Positions 1-8,485 of a DNA stretch of 64,000 bases are shown here, piece by piece; the first letter of the stretch is position 1, and each line of letters opens with the position of its first letter. The position numbers were made by a program, and so were the translations under genes. The notes beneath the pieces were generated by a model. It had not been told where the DNA came from, made no database searches, and saw only the letters and a list, made by a program, of their open reading frames with translations. Source of the DNA: an uncultured Ruminococcus sp. (GTDB taxonomy: Bacteria; Bacillota; Clostridia; Oscillospirales; Ruminococcaceae); the NCBI GenBank assembly GCA_945868475.1, contig CAMBLM010000002.1, positions 1 through 64,000 of the forward strand. Reading direction: 5' to 3'.

Positions 1-400
1 TTGTCGGTTGATCCGGATTGCTCGGCTGAACAGGATTTGTTGGCTGATCCGGATTACTTGGCTGATCTGGGTTTGTTGGCTGATCGGGATTTGTCGGTTG
101 ATCCGGATTGCTCGGCTGACTGGGGTTAGATGGCTGATTCGGTGTACTCGGCTGATCTGGGTCAGTCGGCTTTTCGGAATCTTCATCGCCGTCATCACCG
201 TTATCACCATTGTCTTCGTCACCGTTATCTTCGTCGCCGTCATCGCTGTCGCCGTTATCTTCGTCGCCATTGTCGCTGTCACCATTATCTTCGTCACCGT
301 TGTCGCTGTCGCCGTTATCTTCGTCGCCATTGTCGCTGTCGCCGTCGTCACCATCCCCGTTATCTTCGTTGCCGTTATCTTCGTCACTGTCGTCAGGTGA
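1..400 (-). repeat. In-frame tandem repeats: (E/S)D(N/D)GD units followed by Q-P-(S/T)-N-P-D units
   Basis: Reverse-strand translation: EDNGDGDDGDSDNGDEDNGDSDNGDEDNGD... then QPSNPDQPTNPDQPTNPDQPSNPDQPTNP. Confidence 0.85.
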
Positions 401-1438
401 ATCAGGTGTAGTCGGAACAGCTTCGTTTATAACTTCTTCATCAACGGGGGTTGCACCGAATTCATTGTAACCATCGTAGTTGTTGCATATAAGAGTTCCC
501 TCAAAGTGGTCGCCTGCGCCGTTCGATCCGTTTGTAACATCGGCATTTACTGCAATGAGCGAACCCATATTGCGTCCGATCTCAATATTTCCGGCATCGG
601 GTACATTAAAGATGATATCCTTGTTGTTCAGGCTGCCGTTTGTAATATCATTGCCGTTGATCTTGGACTGTGCATTGTTGTTGAGGCTTATGCTGCCCTC
701 GCCAATGATGTTGATAAGGCACTTTGAACCCTCGGGTACATTGAAATTGAAGCAAAGCTGCGTATTACCTCCGTGGAGTGCATTATATTCATCAACTGTG
801 AGCGTGAAAACATTCAACGTTGGGTCAGAACCTGTAAATACAAGCTCCGCAGACCAGCCGCCGACCGAAACACTGCCGTTCGGAGCAAGCTCGGCAAGGT
901 TTCTGGAGGTCTGTTCAAGCTGCTTGAATGTGGAATCAAAGTCAACAGCGTTATCGGAATTATCGGAATAGCCATTATCGAATGTACCATTGACCGTTCC
1001 GCCGACTACAGCATTGCCTGCCATACAGTTTCCTGCGAGGTTGACATTTCCGCCGACAGCGATATTGCCTCTGTTTGCGCCGTTTCCGATATCAACATTT
1101 CCGTGATTGTTCGTATAGTTTCCCTTTACGAATACATTGTATCCGCCCGCGTCACCAAGAGCGGAAACCGTTTTTGCGGCAGACTGAGTGCTGAGCTGTG
1201 CATCTTCATTTGTATGTACATCTCTGGTCGTATCGTTATTCTTGTCGGAATCACCGCTTGTTACTTCGCCGATACCATCGCTGTTGCTGTCCTCGTGATA
1301 AGCCGAACCGCTTGGAAAATCAGCCTCGGCAGCATCGACCTGAGCGGCTGAACCGCCTGCGAAAAGACTTGCCGCGAAAGCAAGCGAAGCGACCGATCTC
1401 ATTATTGCTTTTGTCTTGGAATTCTTATCTGCAAACAT
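1..1438 (-). CDS. Secreted choice-of-anchor A family-like protein, 3' part beyond window (partial)
   Basis: Absent from ORF track because it runs off the edge. Reverse-strand translation from ATG at 1436-1438: MFADKNSKTKAIMRSVASLAFAASLFAGGSAAQ (signal peptide) ... GNIAVGGNVNLAGNCMAGNAVVGGTVNG ... then EDNGD and NPDQP repeats; RBS ggaggtatttgt upstream. Confidence 0.8.
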   Translation of the reverse strand, partial: MFADKNSKTKAIMRSVASLAFAASLFAGGSAAQVDAAEADFPSGSAYHEDSNSDGIGEVTSGDSDKNNDTTRDVHTNEDAQLSTQSAAKTVSALGDAGGYNVFVKGNYTNNHGNVDIGNGANRGNIAVGGNVNLAGNCMAGNAVVGGTVNGTFDNGYSDNSDNAVDFDSTFKQLEQTSRNLAELAPNGSVSVGGWSAELVFTGSDPTLNVFTLTVDEYNALHGGNTQLCFNFNVPEGSKCLINIIGEGSISLNNNAQSKINGNDITNGSLNNKDIIFNVPDAGNIEIGRNMGSLIAVNADVTNGSNGAGDHFEGTLICNNYDGYNEFGATPVDEEVINEAVPTTPDSPDDSDEDNGNEDNGDGDDGDSDNGDEDNGDSDNGDEDNGDSDNGDEDNGDSDDGDEDNGDEDNGDNGDDGDEDSEKPTDPDQPSTPNQPSNPSQPSNPDQPTNPDQPTNPDQPSNPDQPTNPVQPSNPDQPT

Positions 1439-1607
1439 ACAAATACCTCCGAATACCTTTATAAATGACGTTTGCTTAAATATATGCTGAGAAAATTTAT
1501 ACAAGTATATGTATTTTATTTAGGTTATTTTAACATATACTTATACAATTGTCAAGGGATTTTCCTAAAAAACTTACTATAATTGTATATTTTTTTATAT
1601 GAAAATT

Positions 1608-2663
1608 TCACCTGCGAACTCTCTTTGCCATAATGTCCTGATTGAATGCATATTCGACCGCCGTTTCCGCAGAAATAACGCCGTCCGCAAAGAGTTTCAT
1701 CAGTGCACTGTCCATGGTCTGCATATCTGGTTCGGATTGCAGAACAGTATCGATCTGATGCGTTTTCTGCTCGCGTATCATCGTCTTGACCGCACTGTTC
1801 ACCCTCATTATCTCGAATGCAGGAACAAGTTCACCGCTTATTGACGGAACAAGCTGCTGCGTAACGACCGCACGAAGCACCATCGAAAGCTGGATCCGTA
1901 TCTGATGCTGCTGATTTGTCGGGAAAACATCGATGATACGGTCTATCGTGTTCGCCGCACCGTTCGTGTGGAGCGTTGAAAGCACGAGCTGACCTGTTTC
2001 CGCAGCCGTCATTGCAATATTTATCGTTTCAAAATCACGCATCTCGCCTACGAGGATAACATTCGGTGCTTGTCGGAGTGCCGCACGCAGCGCATCAATG
2101 TAGCTTTCCGTGTCAATGCCTATCTCACGCTGGCTGACAATGCATTTTTCATGCTTATACAAAAACTCGATAGGGTCTTCTATTGTAATTATATGCCCCG
2201 AGCGCGTAGAGTTGATCTTTTCTATCATACACGAAAGCGTTGTAGACTTGCCGTTTCCTGCCGCACCCGTTACAAGTACGATACCGCTCTTGTTCTCGGT
2301 AAGTTCCATTACACTTTCGGGAATGTGAAGCTTCGCCGCATCGGGAAGCTCAAACGGAACGCAGCGCAGCACCGCCGAAAACGATCCTCTCTGGTGGTAA
2401 ATGTTTGCTCTGAATCTGCCCGTTCCCTTTATCGAAAAGGAAAAATCCATCTCATTCCTGAGATCGTCGGGGCTGTTTATCTCAATGTGCGCAATGCGGA
2501 ATATCTGCATAACAGCGTCCTTTGTGTCCTCGGGCATAAGAACATCACCGCCTGCGGAAACGATCTTTCCGTCTATTTTAAAAGCCAGAGCCGCACCCGA
2601 AACAAGAAATATATCGGAAGCGTTTTTTTCGACCGCTTCTGTAAGAACCTTTTCAATATCCAT
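1608..2663 (-). CDS. pilT: PilT-family type IV pilus ATPase
   Basis: Walker A VTGAAGNGKSTTLSC; GEMRDFETINIAMTAAETGQLVLSTLHTNGA; likely start MDIEKVLTEAVEKNASDIF rather than track start 2723. Confidence 0.9.
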   Translation of the reverse strand: MDIEKVLTEAVEKNASDIFLVSGAALAFKIDGKIVSAGGDVLMPEDTKDAVMQIFRIAHIEINSPDDLRNEMDFSFSIKGTGRFRANIYHQRGSFSAVLRCVPFELPDAAKLHIPESVMELTENKSGIVLVTGAAGNGKSTTLSCMIEKINSTRSGHIITIEDPIEFLYKHEKCIVSQREIGIDTESYIDALRAALRQAPNVILVGEMRDFETINIAMTAAETGQLVLSTLHTNGAANTIDRIIDVFPTNQQHQIRIQLSMVLRAVVTQQLVPSISGELVPAFEIMRVNSAVKTMIREQKTHQIDTVLQSEPDMQTMDSALMKLFADGVISAETAVEYAFNQDIMAKRVRR

Positions 2664-2664
2664 A

Positions 2665-3144
2665 TTATTCCTCCGAAAAAAGATCTCCGTCCCAAAGCGT
2701 GAAGCCGTCTGCTTCGTCCTCACCGCCCGAGGAAACCGTCCTGCTGCTTATTATCCCGTATTGATCATCGCAGATAGCCATTTTCATAAGTATTTCCTGC
2801 CTGTCGTTGACAGGTGTGGAAAAGCTTATCTCTATGCCGTTCGGCGTTAGTGTGTATTCAGCGTTTTCTTCTTCAAGCAAAGCTAAAAATTCCGGTTCAC
2901 TCGGACTGAAATATTCGTCCGATAAGGTTTTGTACCTCGCCGCCGTCTGCTGTGCCTTTAGAGCGGCTTCATAGTAAGCCGCCGTGTATTCCGCACCTTT
3001 AAGGCTGTAATTATGCTCTTTTTTCGCAGCCGAAAGCGAAAGTGCCGCCAACAGGGCCATTACCAGCACAACGAATATCATCATTATCGAAAGATAACCC
3101 GTTCCGATGCCGCTCGGAAGCTTGTTTTTCTCGTTTTTCATCAC
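2665..3144 (-). CDS. Pilus-assembly-like protein, single N-terminal TM
   Basis: GYLSIMMIFVVLVMALLAALSLSAA; sits in pil operon, overlaps next gene by 4 nt. Confidence 0.6.
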   Translation of the reverse strand: MMKNEKNKLPSGIGTGYLSIMMIFVVLVMALLAALSLSAAKKEHNYSLKGAEYTAAYYEAALKAQQTAARYKTLSDEYFSPSEPEFLALLEEENAEYTLTPNGIEISFSTPVNDRQEILMKMAICDDQYGIISSRTVSSGGEDEADGFTLWDGDLFSEE

Positions 3145-3575
3145 ATAAGGCCCTCCGAACGTCCCGCAAAGCGAATTTTGTACAGCTCTTCGCCGCCTTT
3201 TCTACGAAAACTTATCTCCATTACGGGAACAAGCTCCTCTTCACGAACATTCACCACCGCTTCAAAGCTGCCGTATACGGAATAGGTGCAGTTTTCATCA
3301 AGCGGTATCACCGTGACGGCATCGCTGCCGATATTTGCACCGAATGCGGCTTTTACCGCCTCGGAAGCGTCACCCGAAAGTGCAAAGCTCTCCGCCGCAG
3401 TCTGACTGCAAAGGCTTATGTGTTCGAGCATATCGCTCTCCTTTGAAATGCCGTCCGCCGCCGCAAAAGCTCTGAGAATTACGGCAGAAGCGATCATAAA
3501 GAAGAACAGCACTATTATCATTTCAATGTAAAAAAGACCGAACGGAGCGTTTGGCTTTTTCTTTTTTACGCTCAT
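3141..3575 (-). CDS. Type IV prepilin-like protein
   Basis: Prepilin-like N-terminus FG/LFYIEMIIVLFFFMIASAVIL with Glu at +5. Confidence 0.65.
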   Translation of the reverse strand: MSVKKKKPNAPFGLFYIEMIIVLFFFMIASAVILRAFAAADGISKESDMLEHISLCSQTAAESFALSGDASEAVKAAFGANIGSDAVTVIPLDENCTYSVYGSFEAVVNVREEELVPVMEISFRRKGGEELYKIRFAGRSEGLM

Positions 3576-3594
3576 ACCGCACCTCTTTTCATTA

Positions 3595-4044
3595 TCATTT
3601 TATCCTGCAAAGTGTTCGGAAATTCTCGCCGTTTTCGCTGCGAACGCTCACCGCAAGCAGTTCACCGTCCATTTTGACCGAGAAATCCCCGACCGTGAAA
3701 AGCTGCTCGCCGCTCTCTGCCTTTATCTCCGCATCTTCGGGGAAGAGCCGCTCGTACAGCACCCCGTCACTCTCATATATGAGCGTTGAAAAGCCGCTGT
3801 TTTTTATCAGCAGTTCCTTGTCCGAAAGGAGTTCGGCACTTTCGCAGGCGTGAAGCTTATTGGAAACATATCTTACCGCCGCAGTCGAGTTGAACACTGT
3901 GCCGTAGCTGTCGTTTATGCGCTTGTATGCGGAAGCTGCGACCGTTATCATTATCAGGCAGCAGACCGCAAAAATAAGGAACAGCGTCATTCCTGCGGCG
4001 GAGCTTACCGTTTCCGCAAGTCGCCTTGTCTGTGGTCTTATCAT
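3595..4044 (-). CDS. Pilin-like protein (DUF4860-like)
   Basis: AAGMTLFLIFAVCCLIMITVAASAYKRI hydrophobic N-terminus; position in operon. Confidence 0.5.
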   Translation of the reverse strand: MIRPQTRRLAETVSSAAGMTLFLIFAVCCLIMITVAASAYKRINDSYGTVFNSTAAVRYVSNKLHACESAELLSDKELLIKNSGFSTLIYESDGVLYERLFPEDAEIKAESGEQLFTVGDFSVKMDGELLAVSVRSENGENFRTLCRIK

Positions 4045-4046
4045 AG

Positions 4047-4382
4047 TTATTCCCTCTCAACGACCGTTATCGTCGGGCGTATATTCGCCCCGAAATAGTC
4101 ATATCCGACGATGTATTTATCGCTGTTCACGGTTATCCCGTAGTTTTCTTCAAGGTAGGAAAGGCTCGGCGGATATTCGCCCTCTATCGAGTAGCAAAGC
4201 ACAGCACCGTTCATTATCTCGTCCTCGACCGAGCTGCACTGCTTCTCACGGGCAGCTTTATCCGCATTTCCCACCGAAACCAGAAACCATACTATTACTA
4301 ATGCAAAAAGAACAGCAGAAACAATATACATTTTTACGGGGTTGCCCGTCCTGCTTTTTCTCATAGAACGCTCCTTATCCAA
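4047..4382 (-). CDS. Small membrane/pilin-like protein
   Basis: Single TM then EDEIMNGAVLCYSIEGEYPPSLSYLEENYG, a pseudopilin-like pattern; overlaps pilC end. Confidence 0.5.
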   Translation of the reverse strand: MDKERSMRKSRTGNPVKMYIVSAVLFALVIVWFLVSVGNADKAAREKQCSSVEDEIMNGAVLCYSIEGEYPPSLSYLEENYGITVNSDKYIVGYDYFGANIRPTITVVERE

Positions 4383-5418
4383 GCGAAGAAATTATATCCG
4401 TCATCGGCAGCATTACCGCAAGCAGCAGTGAACCTATCATCACCGCGATAATTCCTATCATTATCGGCTCGATGAGTGATACTGCACCATAAATTCTGCG
4501 GTCGCACTCATTCTGACAGCGTTCGCTTATCTTACGCCAAGCCGTTTCAAACGTTCCTGCCTTGTATGCCGAACGAAGCGAATGTGAATCCATCGGATTC
4601 AGAAATCCCGATTTTTTCACAGCATCAGCGAAGCCTTCGCCCTCCAGCACAAGCCTTTCGCACTCGGAAAGCTTTGCGGAAACGTGTTTGTTTCCCGTCA
4701 GTCCTTTCGCAAGTTCAAGTGACTCTTCGGGCGAGATACCGCACTCCGCCATCATGCAAAGTGCGCTCGCAACATCAGCCATTGCAACGGCTTCGGAAAT
4801 TTTTCTCGTGAAAATAAAATTCGTGCCTGCGCCGTAAAGGGCTTTCCTCGTCTTTGGAAAAGCCGACAAAAGAGCCATCACAGCCGCCACTACAAGCACC
4901 GCCAGCAGCACTATCATAAGCACAATGCCAAGTCTGTACGCAAAGTCAACACTGCTTTCAGCCGCCGCAGCCGCGCTTTCATCAAAGCGGAAGAAGATAT
5001 CGCGGAACATCGGGATTATCTTAACCACCATCACAATAACAACGACCGCCATCATCGCAAGCAGAAGCAGCGGATGAGAAAATGCACTCGTCACCGTGCT
5101 TCGTATATCAGCACGCTTTTCGTAATATTCCGAAAGTCCTTTCAGCGTGTTTTCGAGCCGTCCCGTTACAAGACCTATCCTGACGGTTTTCACGGCATAA
5201 TCGGGGAAAATGCCCGACCTTTCCATTGCCGCCGCAAGCGTGATATCCTCGTTCATTGCGGTGCAAAGCTGCTCGGCGACCTCTTTGAGCCGCTGATCGT
5301 CAGCCTCCTGCGCAAGTGCTTCAAGTCCGTCCGCAAGCGGTATCCCTGCTTCGATCATCATTCCGAGCTGCTCGCAGAAATACGCGACTTCTTCATTTGT
5401 AAGCGGTTTCTGTTTCAT
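4375..5418 (-). CDS. pilC: Type II secretion system F / PilC family protein
   Basis: 347 aa; FCEQLGMMIEAGIPLADGLEALAQEA, C-terminal SLIEPIMIGIIAVMIGSLLLAVMLPM. Confidence 0.88.
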   Translation of the reverse strand: MKQKPLTNEEVAYFCEQLGMMIEAGIPLADGLEALAQEADDQRLKEVAEQLCTAMNEDITLAAAMERSGIFPDYAVKTVRIGLVTGRLENTLKGLSEYYEKRADIRSTVTSAFSHPLLLLAMMAVVVIVMVVKIIPMFRDIFFRFDESAAAAAESSVDFAYRLGIVLMIVLLAVLVVAAVMALLSAFPKTRKALYGAGTNFIFTRKISEAVAMADVASALCMMAECGISPEESLELAKGLTGNKHVSAKLSECERLVLEGEGFADAVKKSGFLNPMDSHSLRSAYKAGTFETAWRKISERCQNECDRRIYGAVSLIEPIMIGIIAVMIGSLLLAVMLPMTDIISSLG

Positions 5419-5430
5419 ATATTTTTCCTC

Positions 5431-6660
5431 TCAATATCTGTACAATGCGGAATAATTGCTGCTGTCGGAGATGTATTCCCCGATCTTCTTTTTGTTCTTT
5501 TGTCCCGAATAGAATGTCGCATCGGCAATGTTGTAGCCTTTATTTTTCAGAAAAAGTTCGGGGGTTATCCAACCCGTTTCCTCCGTGTAGATCTCGTTCC
5601 AGGCGTGGTAAATGTTCTCCTTTGCATAACCGACAACGATGCGTGAGGGTATCCCCTGCGAGCGGCACATCGCCGTCATCAGTGAAGCATAGTCGAAGCA
5701 TATCCCCTTGCCGTTTTTCAGCGTTCGGTCAGGGTCGGGGGTGTAGCCCGTAAGTCCGTTCGTTACCTTTTTCGCAAGCTCCTTGTCGTAGGAAATATTC
5801 TCCGTGACGTAGCCGAAAACAGCGGCAATTTTATCGACCGTGCCGCTCTTGTCCGAGCAGAGCTGTGACGCTTTTTTCACGCAGTCGGAATTTTTGTCGA
5901 AGTCGGAGTATTTGTTCGGGAAAAGATACATATCCGTTTCGCTCTTTATCTTTACCTCAAACGAAGCCTCCGCCGCAAGCGAGTAGCTTTTTCCCGAAAG
6001 CTGTTCATACACTCTCACCGTGTAGCTTCCGCTGCCCATAAGCGGAAAGAATTCCGTTGTTCCGCTGCCCGAAAGGTCATGGTCATACTGCGTTTTGCCG
6101 CATAAAACACGGAGCTTCGCCTTTTCGCTCTTGCCGCTGTAAGCCGCAGCGATATAGCCGTCATCAGCGTTGCTGTAGTCGATGAGCGCAGTGTCCGTTT
6201 TCTCGGCTTTTTTCCCGTCCGCCGACGGCATTTTTATAACATACGGCTTAATATTTGCTTTCGGGGCAGCATTCGTTTCCGTTTTTTCCGCATTTCCCGA
6301 AAAAGTCGTATTTGCCTCTGTCAAGATAGCCGAGATCGTTGCAGCAGCGGTATTTTCGTCAGTTTCCTCTGTTCCGGCTGTTGATCCCGTTGAAATTTCG
6401 GTTTCCGAAGAAATTTCCGTTTCAGTCCGTTTTTCGGAAGAGGTCTGCGAAGCCGTTTCTGTCGGTTCGGAAGTTGTTTCTTCCGTTTCGGCGGCCGTTA
6501 TTTCCGTTATGCTCGTCAAAACTGTGCTTGTGATGCTTGTATCAGCCGCGACCTCGGTTTCAGTTGTTCCCGTGTTGGTTTTTGAGCAAGAAGAAAACAT
6601 CAAAACCGCCGCACAAAGCAGGAGTGTCGAAGCATTATGTATTCTGTTTTTCATCGGCAC
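5431..6660 (-). CDS. Transglutaminase-like domain lipoprotein
   Basis: Lipobox LMFSSC; Thr/Glu-rich linker; GKGICFDYASLMTAMCRSQGIPSRIVVGYA...HAWNEIY. Confidence 0.85.
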   Translation of the reverse strand: MPMKNRIHNASTLLLCAAVLMFSSCSKTNTGTTETEVAADTSITSTVLTSITEITAAETEETTSEPTETASQTSSEKRTETEISSETEISTGSTAGTEETDENTAAATISAILTEANTTFSGNAEKTETNAAPKANIKPYVIKMPSADGKKAEKTDTALIDYSNADDGYIAAAYSGKSEKAKLRVLCGKTQYDHDLSGSGTTEFFPLMGSGSYTVRVYEQLSGKSYSLAAEASFEVKIKSETDMYLFPNKYSDFDKNSDCVKKASQLCSDKSGTVDKIAAVFGYVTENISYDKELAKKVTNGLTGYTPDPDRTLKNGKGICFDYASLMTAMCRSQGIPSRIVVGYAKENIYHAWNEIYTEETGWITPELFLKNKGYNIADATFYSGQKNKKKIGEYISDSSNYSALYRY

Positions 6661-6900
6661 TCCCCTTTCGTTTTATAGTTATAATAATTTTACCATTCCG
6701 CTTAAATTTTGTCAACCGATAGAGTAAAAATTGAGGATATGCTTACCGGAATTATTTAAATGCGTAATTCGTAATGCGTAATTATTATGGTGTGCAAATT
6801 TTGGAGGAAACCATAATGCGGGTACATAATCCGACCATATAGAAAATTTTTTTGAGATATTATATCACCATTCACATCGCAATTTCCGCAAATAAACCAG

Positions 6901-6955
6901 AAAGGCGCAGTTCACATTTTTAGGATTTGCCTTTTCATGTGAACCACGCCTTTAG
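6901..6955 (-). terminator. Putative terminator downstream of metK
   Basis: Imperfect hairpin aaaggcgcagttcacat...atgtgaaccacgccttt. Confidence 0.5.
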
Positions 6956-7001
6956 ATTTGTTGGCTATTACGCTTTTTCATCAAAGCTTTGCCATAACTT
7001 T

Positions 7002-8180
7002 TTACTTAACTGCCGCTTTGAGTTCTTCGACCTTGTCAGTCTTTTCCCAAGCTACGCCGAGATCTTCCCTGCCCATGTGTCCGTATGCAGCGAGCTGTCT
7101 GTACTGCGGCTTGCGCAGGTCGAGTGCTTCGATGATAGCTGCCGGACGTAGGTCAAACACCTTGCTTATGGCTTCGGAAAGCTTATCGTCGGAAACCTTG
7201 CCTGTACCAAAGCTGTCAACGAGTACGGAAACAGGTTCAGCCTTGCCTATGGCATAAGCTATCTCGATCTCGCACTTGTCGGCAAGTCCTGCTGCTACGA
7301 TATTCTTTGCAACATATCTTGCTGCGTAAGCTGCGCTTCTGTCAACCTTTGTCGGGTCTTTTCCGCTGAAAGCTCCGCCGCCGTGACGGGAATATCCGCC
7401 GTAGGTATCAACGATGATCTTTCTGCCTGTAAGACCGCTGTCGCCCTGTGGTCCGCCGATAACGAAGCGTCCTGTCGGGTTTACATAATACTTTGTATCA
7501 ACGAGGAGTTCAGCAGGAATGATCGGCTTTATTACCTTTTCGATGATATCGGCACGGATCTGTTCAAGTGTAACTGCCTCGGAGTGCTGTGTGGAAACAA
7601 CAACTGTATCTACGCGGACAGGTTTATTGTCGTCATATTCAACAGTTACCTGAGTTTTTCCGTCGGGGCGAAGATAAGGGATAGTTCCGTTCTTTCTTAC
7701 TTCTGTAAGCTTCTTTGCAAGCTTATGTGCAAGCGAGATCGGCATAGGCATAAGCTCCGATGTTTCGTTGCAGGCAAAACCGAACATCATGCCCTGATCG
7801 CCTGCACCCGTCATAAAGCGGTCAGACTTCTCGCCCTGCTTATGTTCGAGAGCTTCATCAACGCCGAGTGCGATATCAGCGGACTGCTCATCAATTGCTG
7901 TAAGAACGGAGCAGGTATGGCCGTCAAATCCGAACTTTGCACGGTCATATCCGATATCGATAACGACCTGACGTGCGATCTTCGGGATATCAACATAGCA
8001 GTTCGTGGAAATTTCGCCCATGCAGAGTATCATACCTGTTGTTGTGGCTGTTTCGCAGGCAACTCTGCCCATTGGGTCTTCTTTAAGGATAGCATCGAGA
8101 ACGGCGTCCGATATCTGGTCACATATTTTGTCGGGATGGCCTTCAGTAACGGATTCCGATGTAAAAAACTTCTTTGACAT
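7002..8180 (-). CDS. metK: S-adenosylmethionine synthetase
   Basis: [42 protein letters not shown]; full length 392 aa. Confidence 0.98.
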   Translation of the reverse strand: MSKKFFTSESVTEGHPDKICDQISDAVLDAILKEDPMGRVACETATTTGMILCMGEISTNCYVDIPKIARQVVIDIGYDRAKFGFDGHTCSVLTAIDEQSADIALGVDEALEHKQGEKSDRFMTGAGDQGMMFGFACNETSELMPMPISLAHKLAKKLTEVRKNGTIPYLRPDGKTQVTVEYDDNKPVRVDTVVVSTQHSEAVTLEQIRADIIEKVIKPIIPAELLVDTKYYVNPTGRFVIGGPQGDSGLTGRKIIVDTYGGYSRHGGGAFSGKDPTKVDRSAAYAARYVAKNIVAAGLADKCEIEIAYAIGKAEPVSVLVDSFGTGKVSDDKLSEAISKVFDLRPAAIIEALDLRKPQYRQLAAYGHMGREDLGVAWEKTDKVEELKAAVK

Positions 8181-8204
8181 TTAAATTCCTCCTTATAAAA
8201 AAAA

Positions 8205-8360
8205 AGCACCTGAAAAAACTTTCAAGCGCAGACGTTAAAGACAAATCTTACTCATCTCTCGGCTTTTCACCGCAGGATTTAGCACCTTTCCTGTCAGAAT
8301 GAAATCTGCAATTAGGTTGCCGGGCTTCACAGGACCAGTTCCTCCGCCACTCTTGATAAG
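8205..8360 (-). promoter_or_regulatory. SAM-I (S-box) riboswitch with terminator upstream of metK
   Basis: Reverse strand: cttatcaagagtggcggaggaactggtcctgtgaagcccggcaacc...aaggtgctaaatcctgc...gagagatgagtaag, then a hairpin gcgcttgaaag/tttcaggtgc and a T-run. Confidence 0.95.
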
Positions 8361-8485
8361 TTTTCTTCATTATAGCATATACATACCATTAAGTCAATAG
8401 AAATTTAAAAAATTCACAAAAAAGGTACGCTTTTAAAAAATCACTAAAAAGGGAGCGTCCCTTTCGGAACGCCCCATAGTGTATT

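Noticed and set aside
8-1351. Plus-strand ORFs such as MSSSPLSSSPSSLSPLSSS and MIRIARLNRICWLI
   Set aside because: Antisense to the minus-strand secreted protein; their repetitiveness mirrors the EDNGD/NPDQP repeats on the real strand.
6760-6790. aaatgcgtaattcgtaatgcgtaattattatgg and similar taatgcgtaattattatg at 27012
   Set aside because: Short AT-rich repeat shared by two intergenic sites; too simple for a functional claim.
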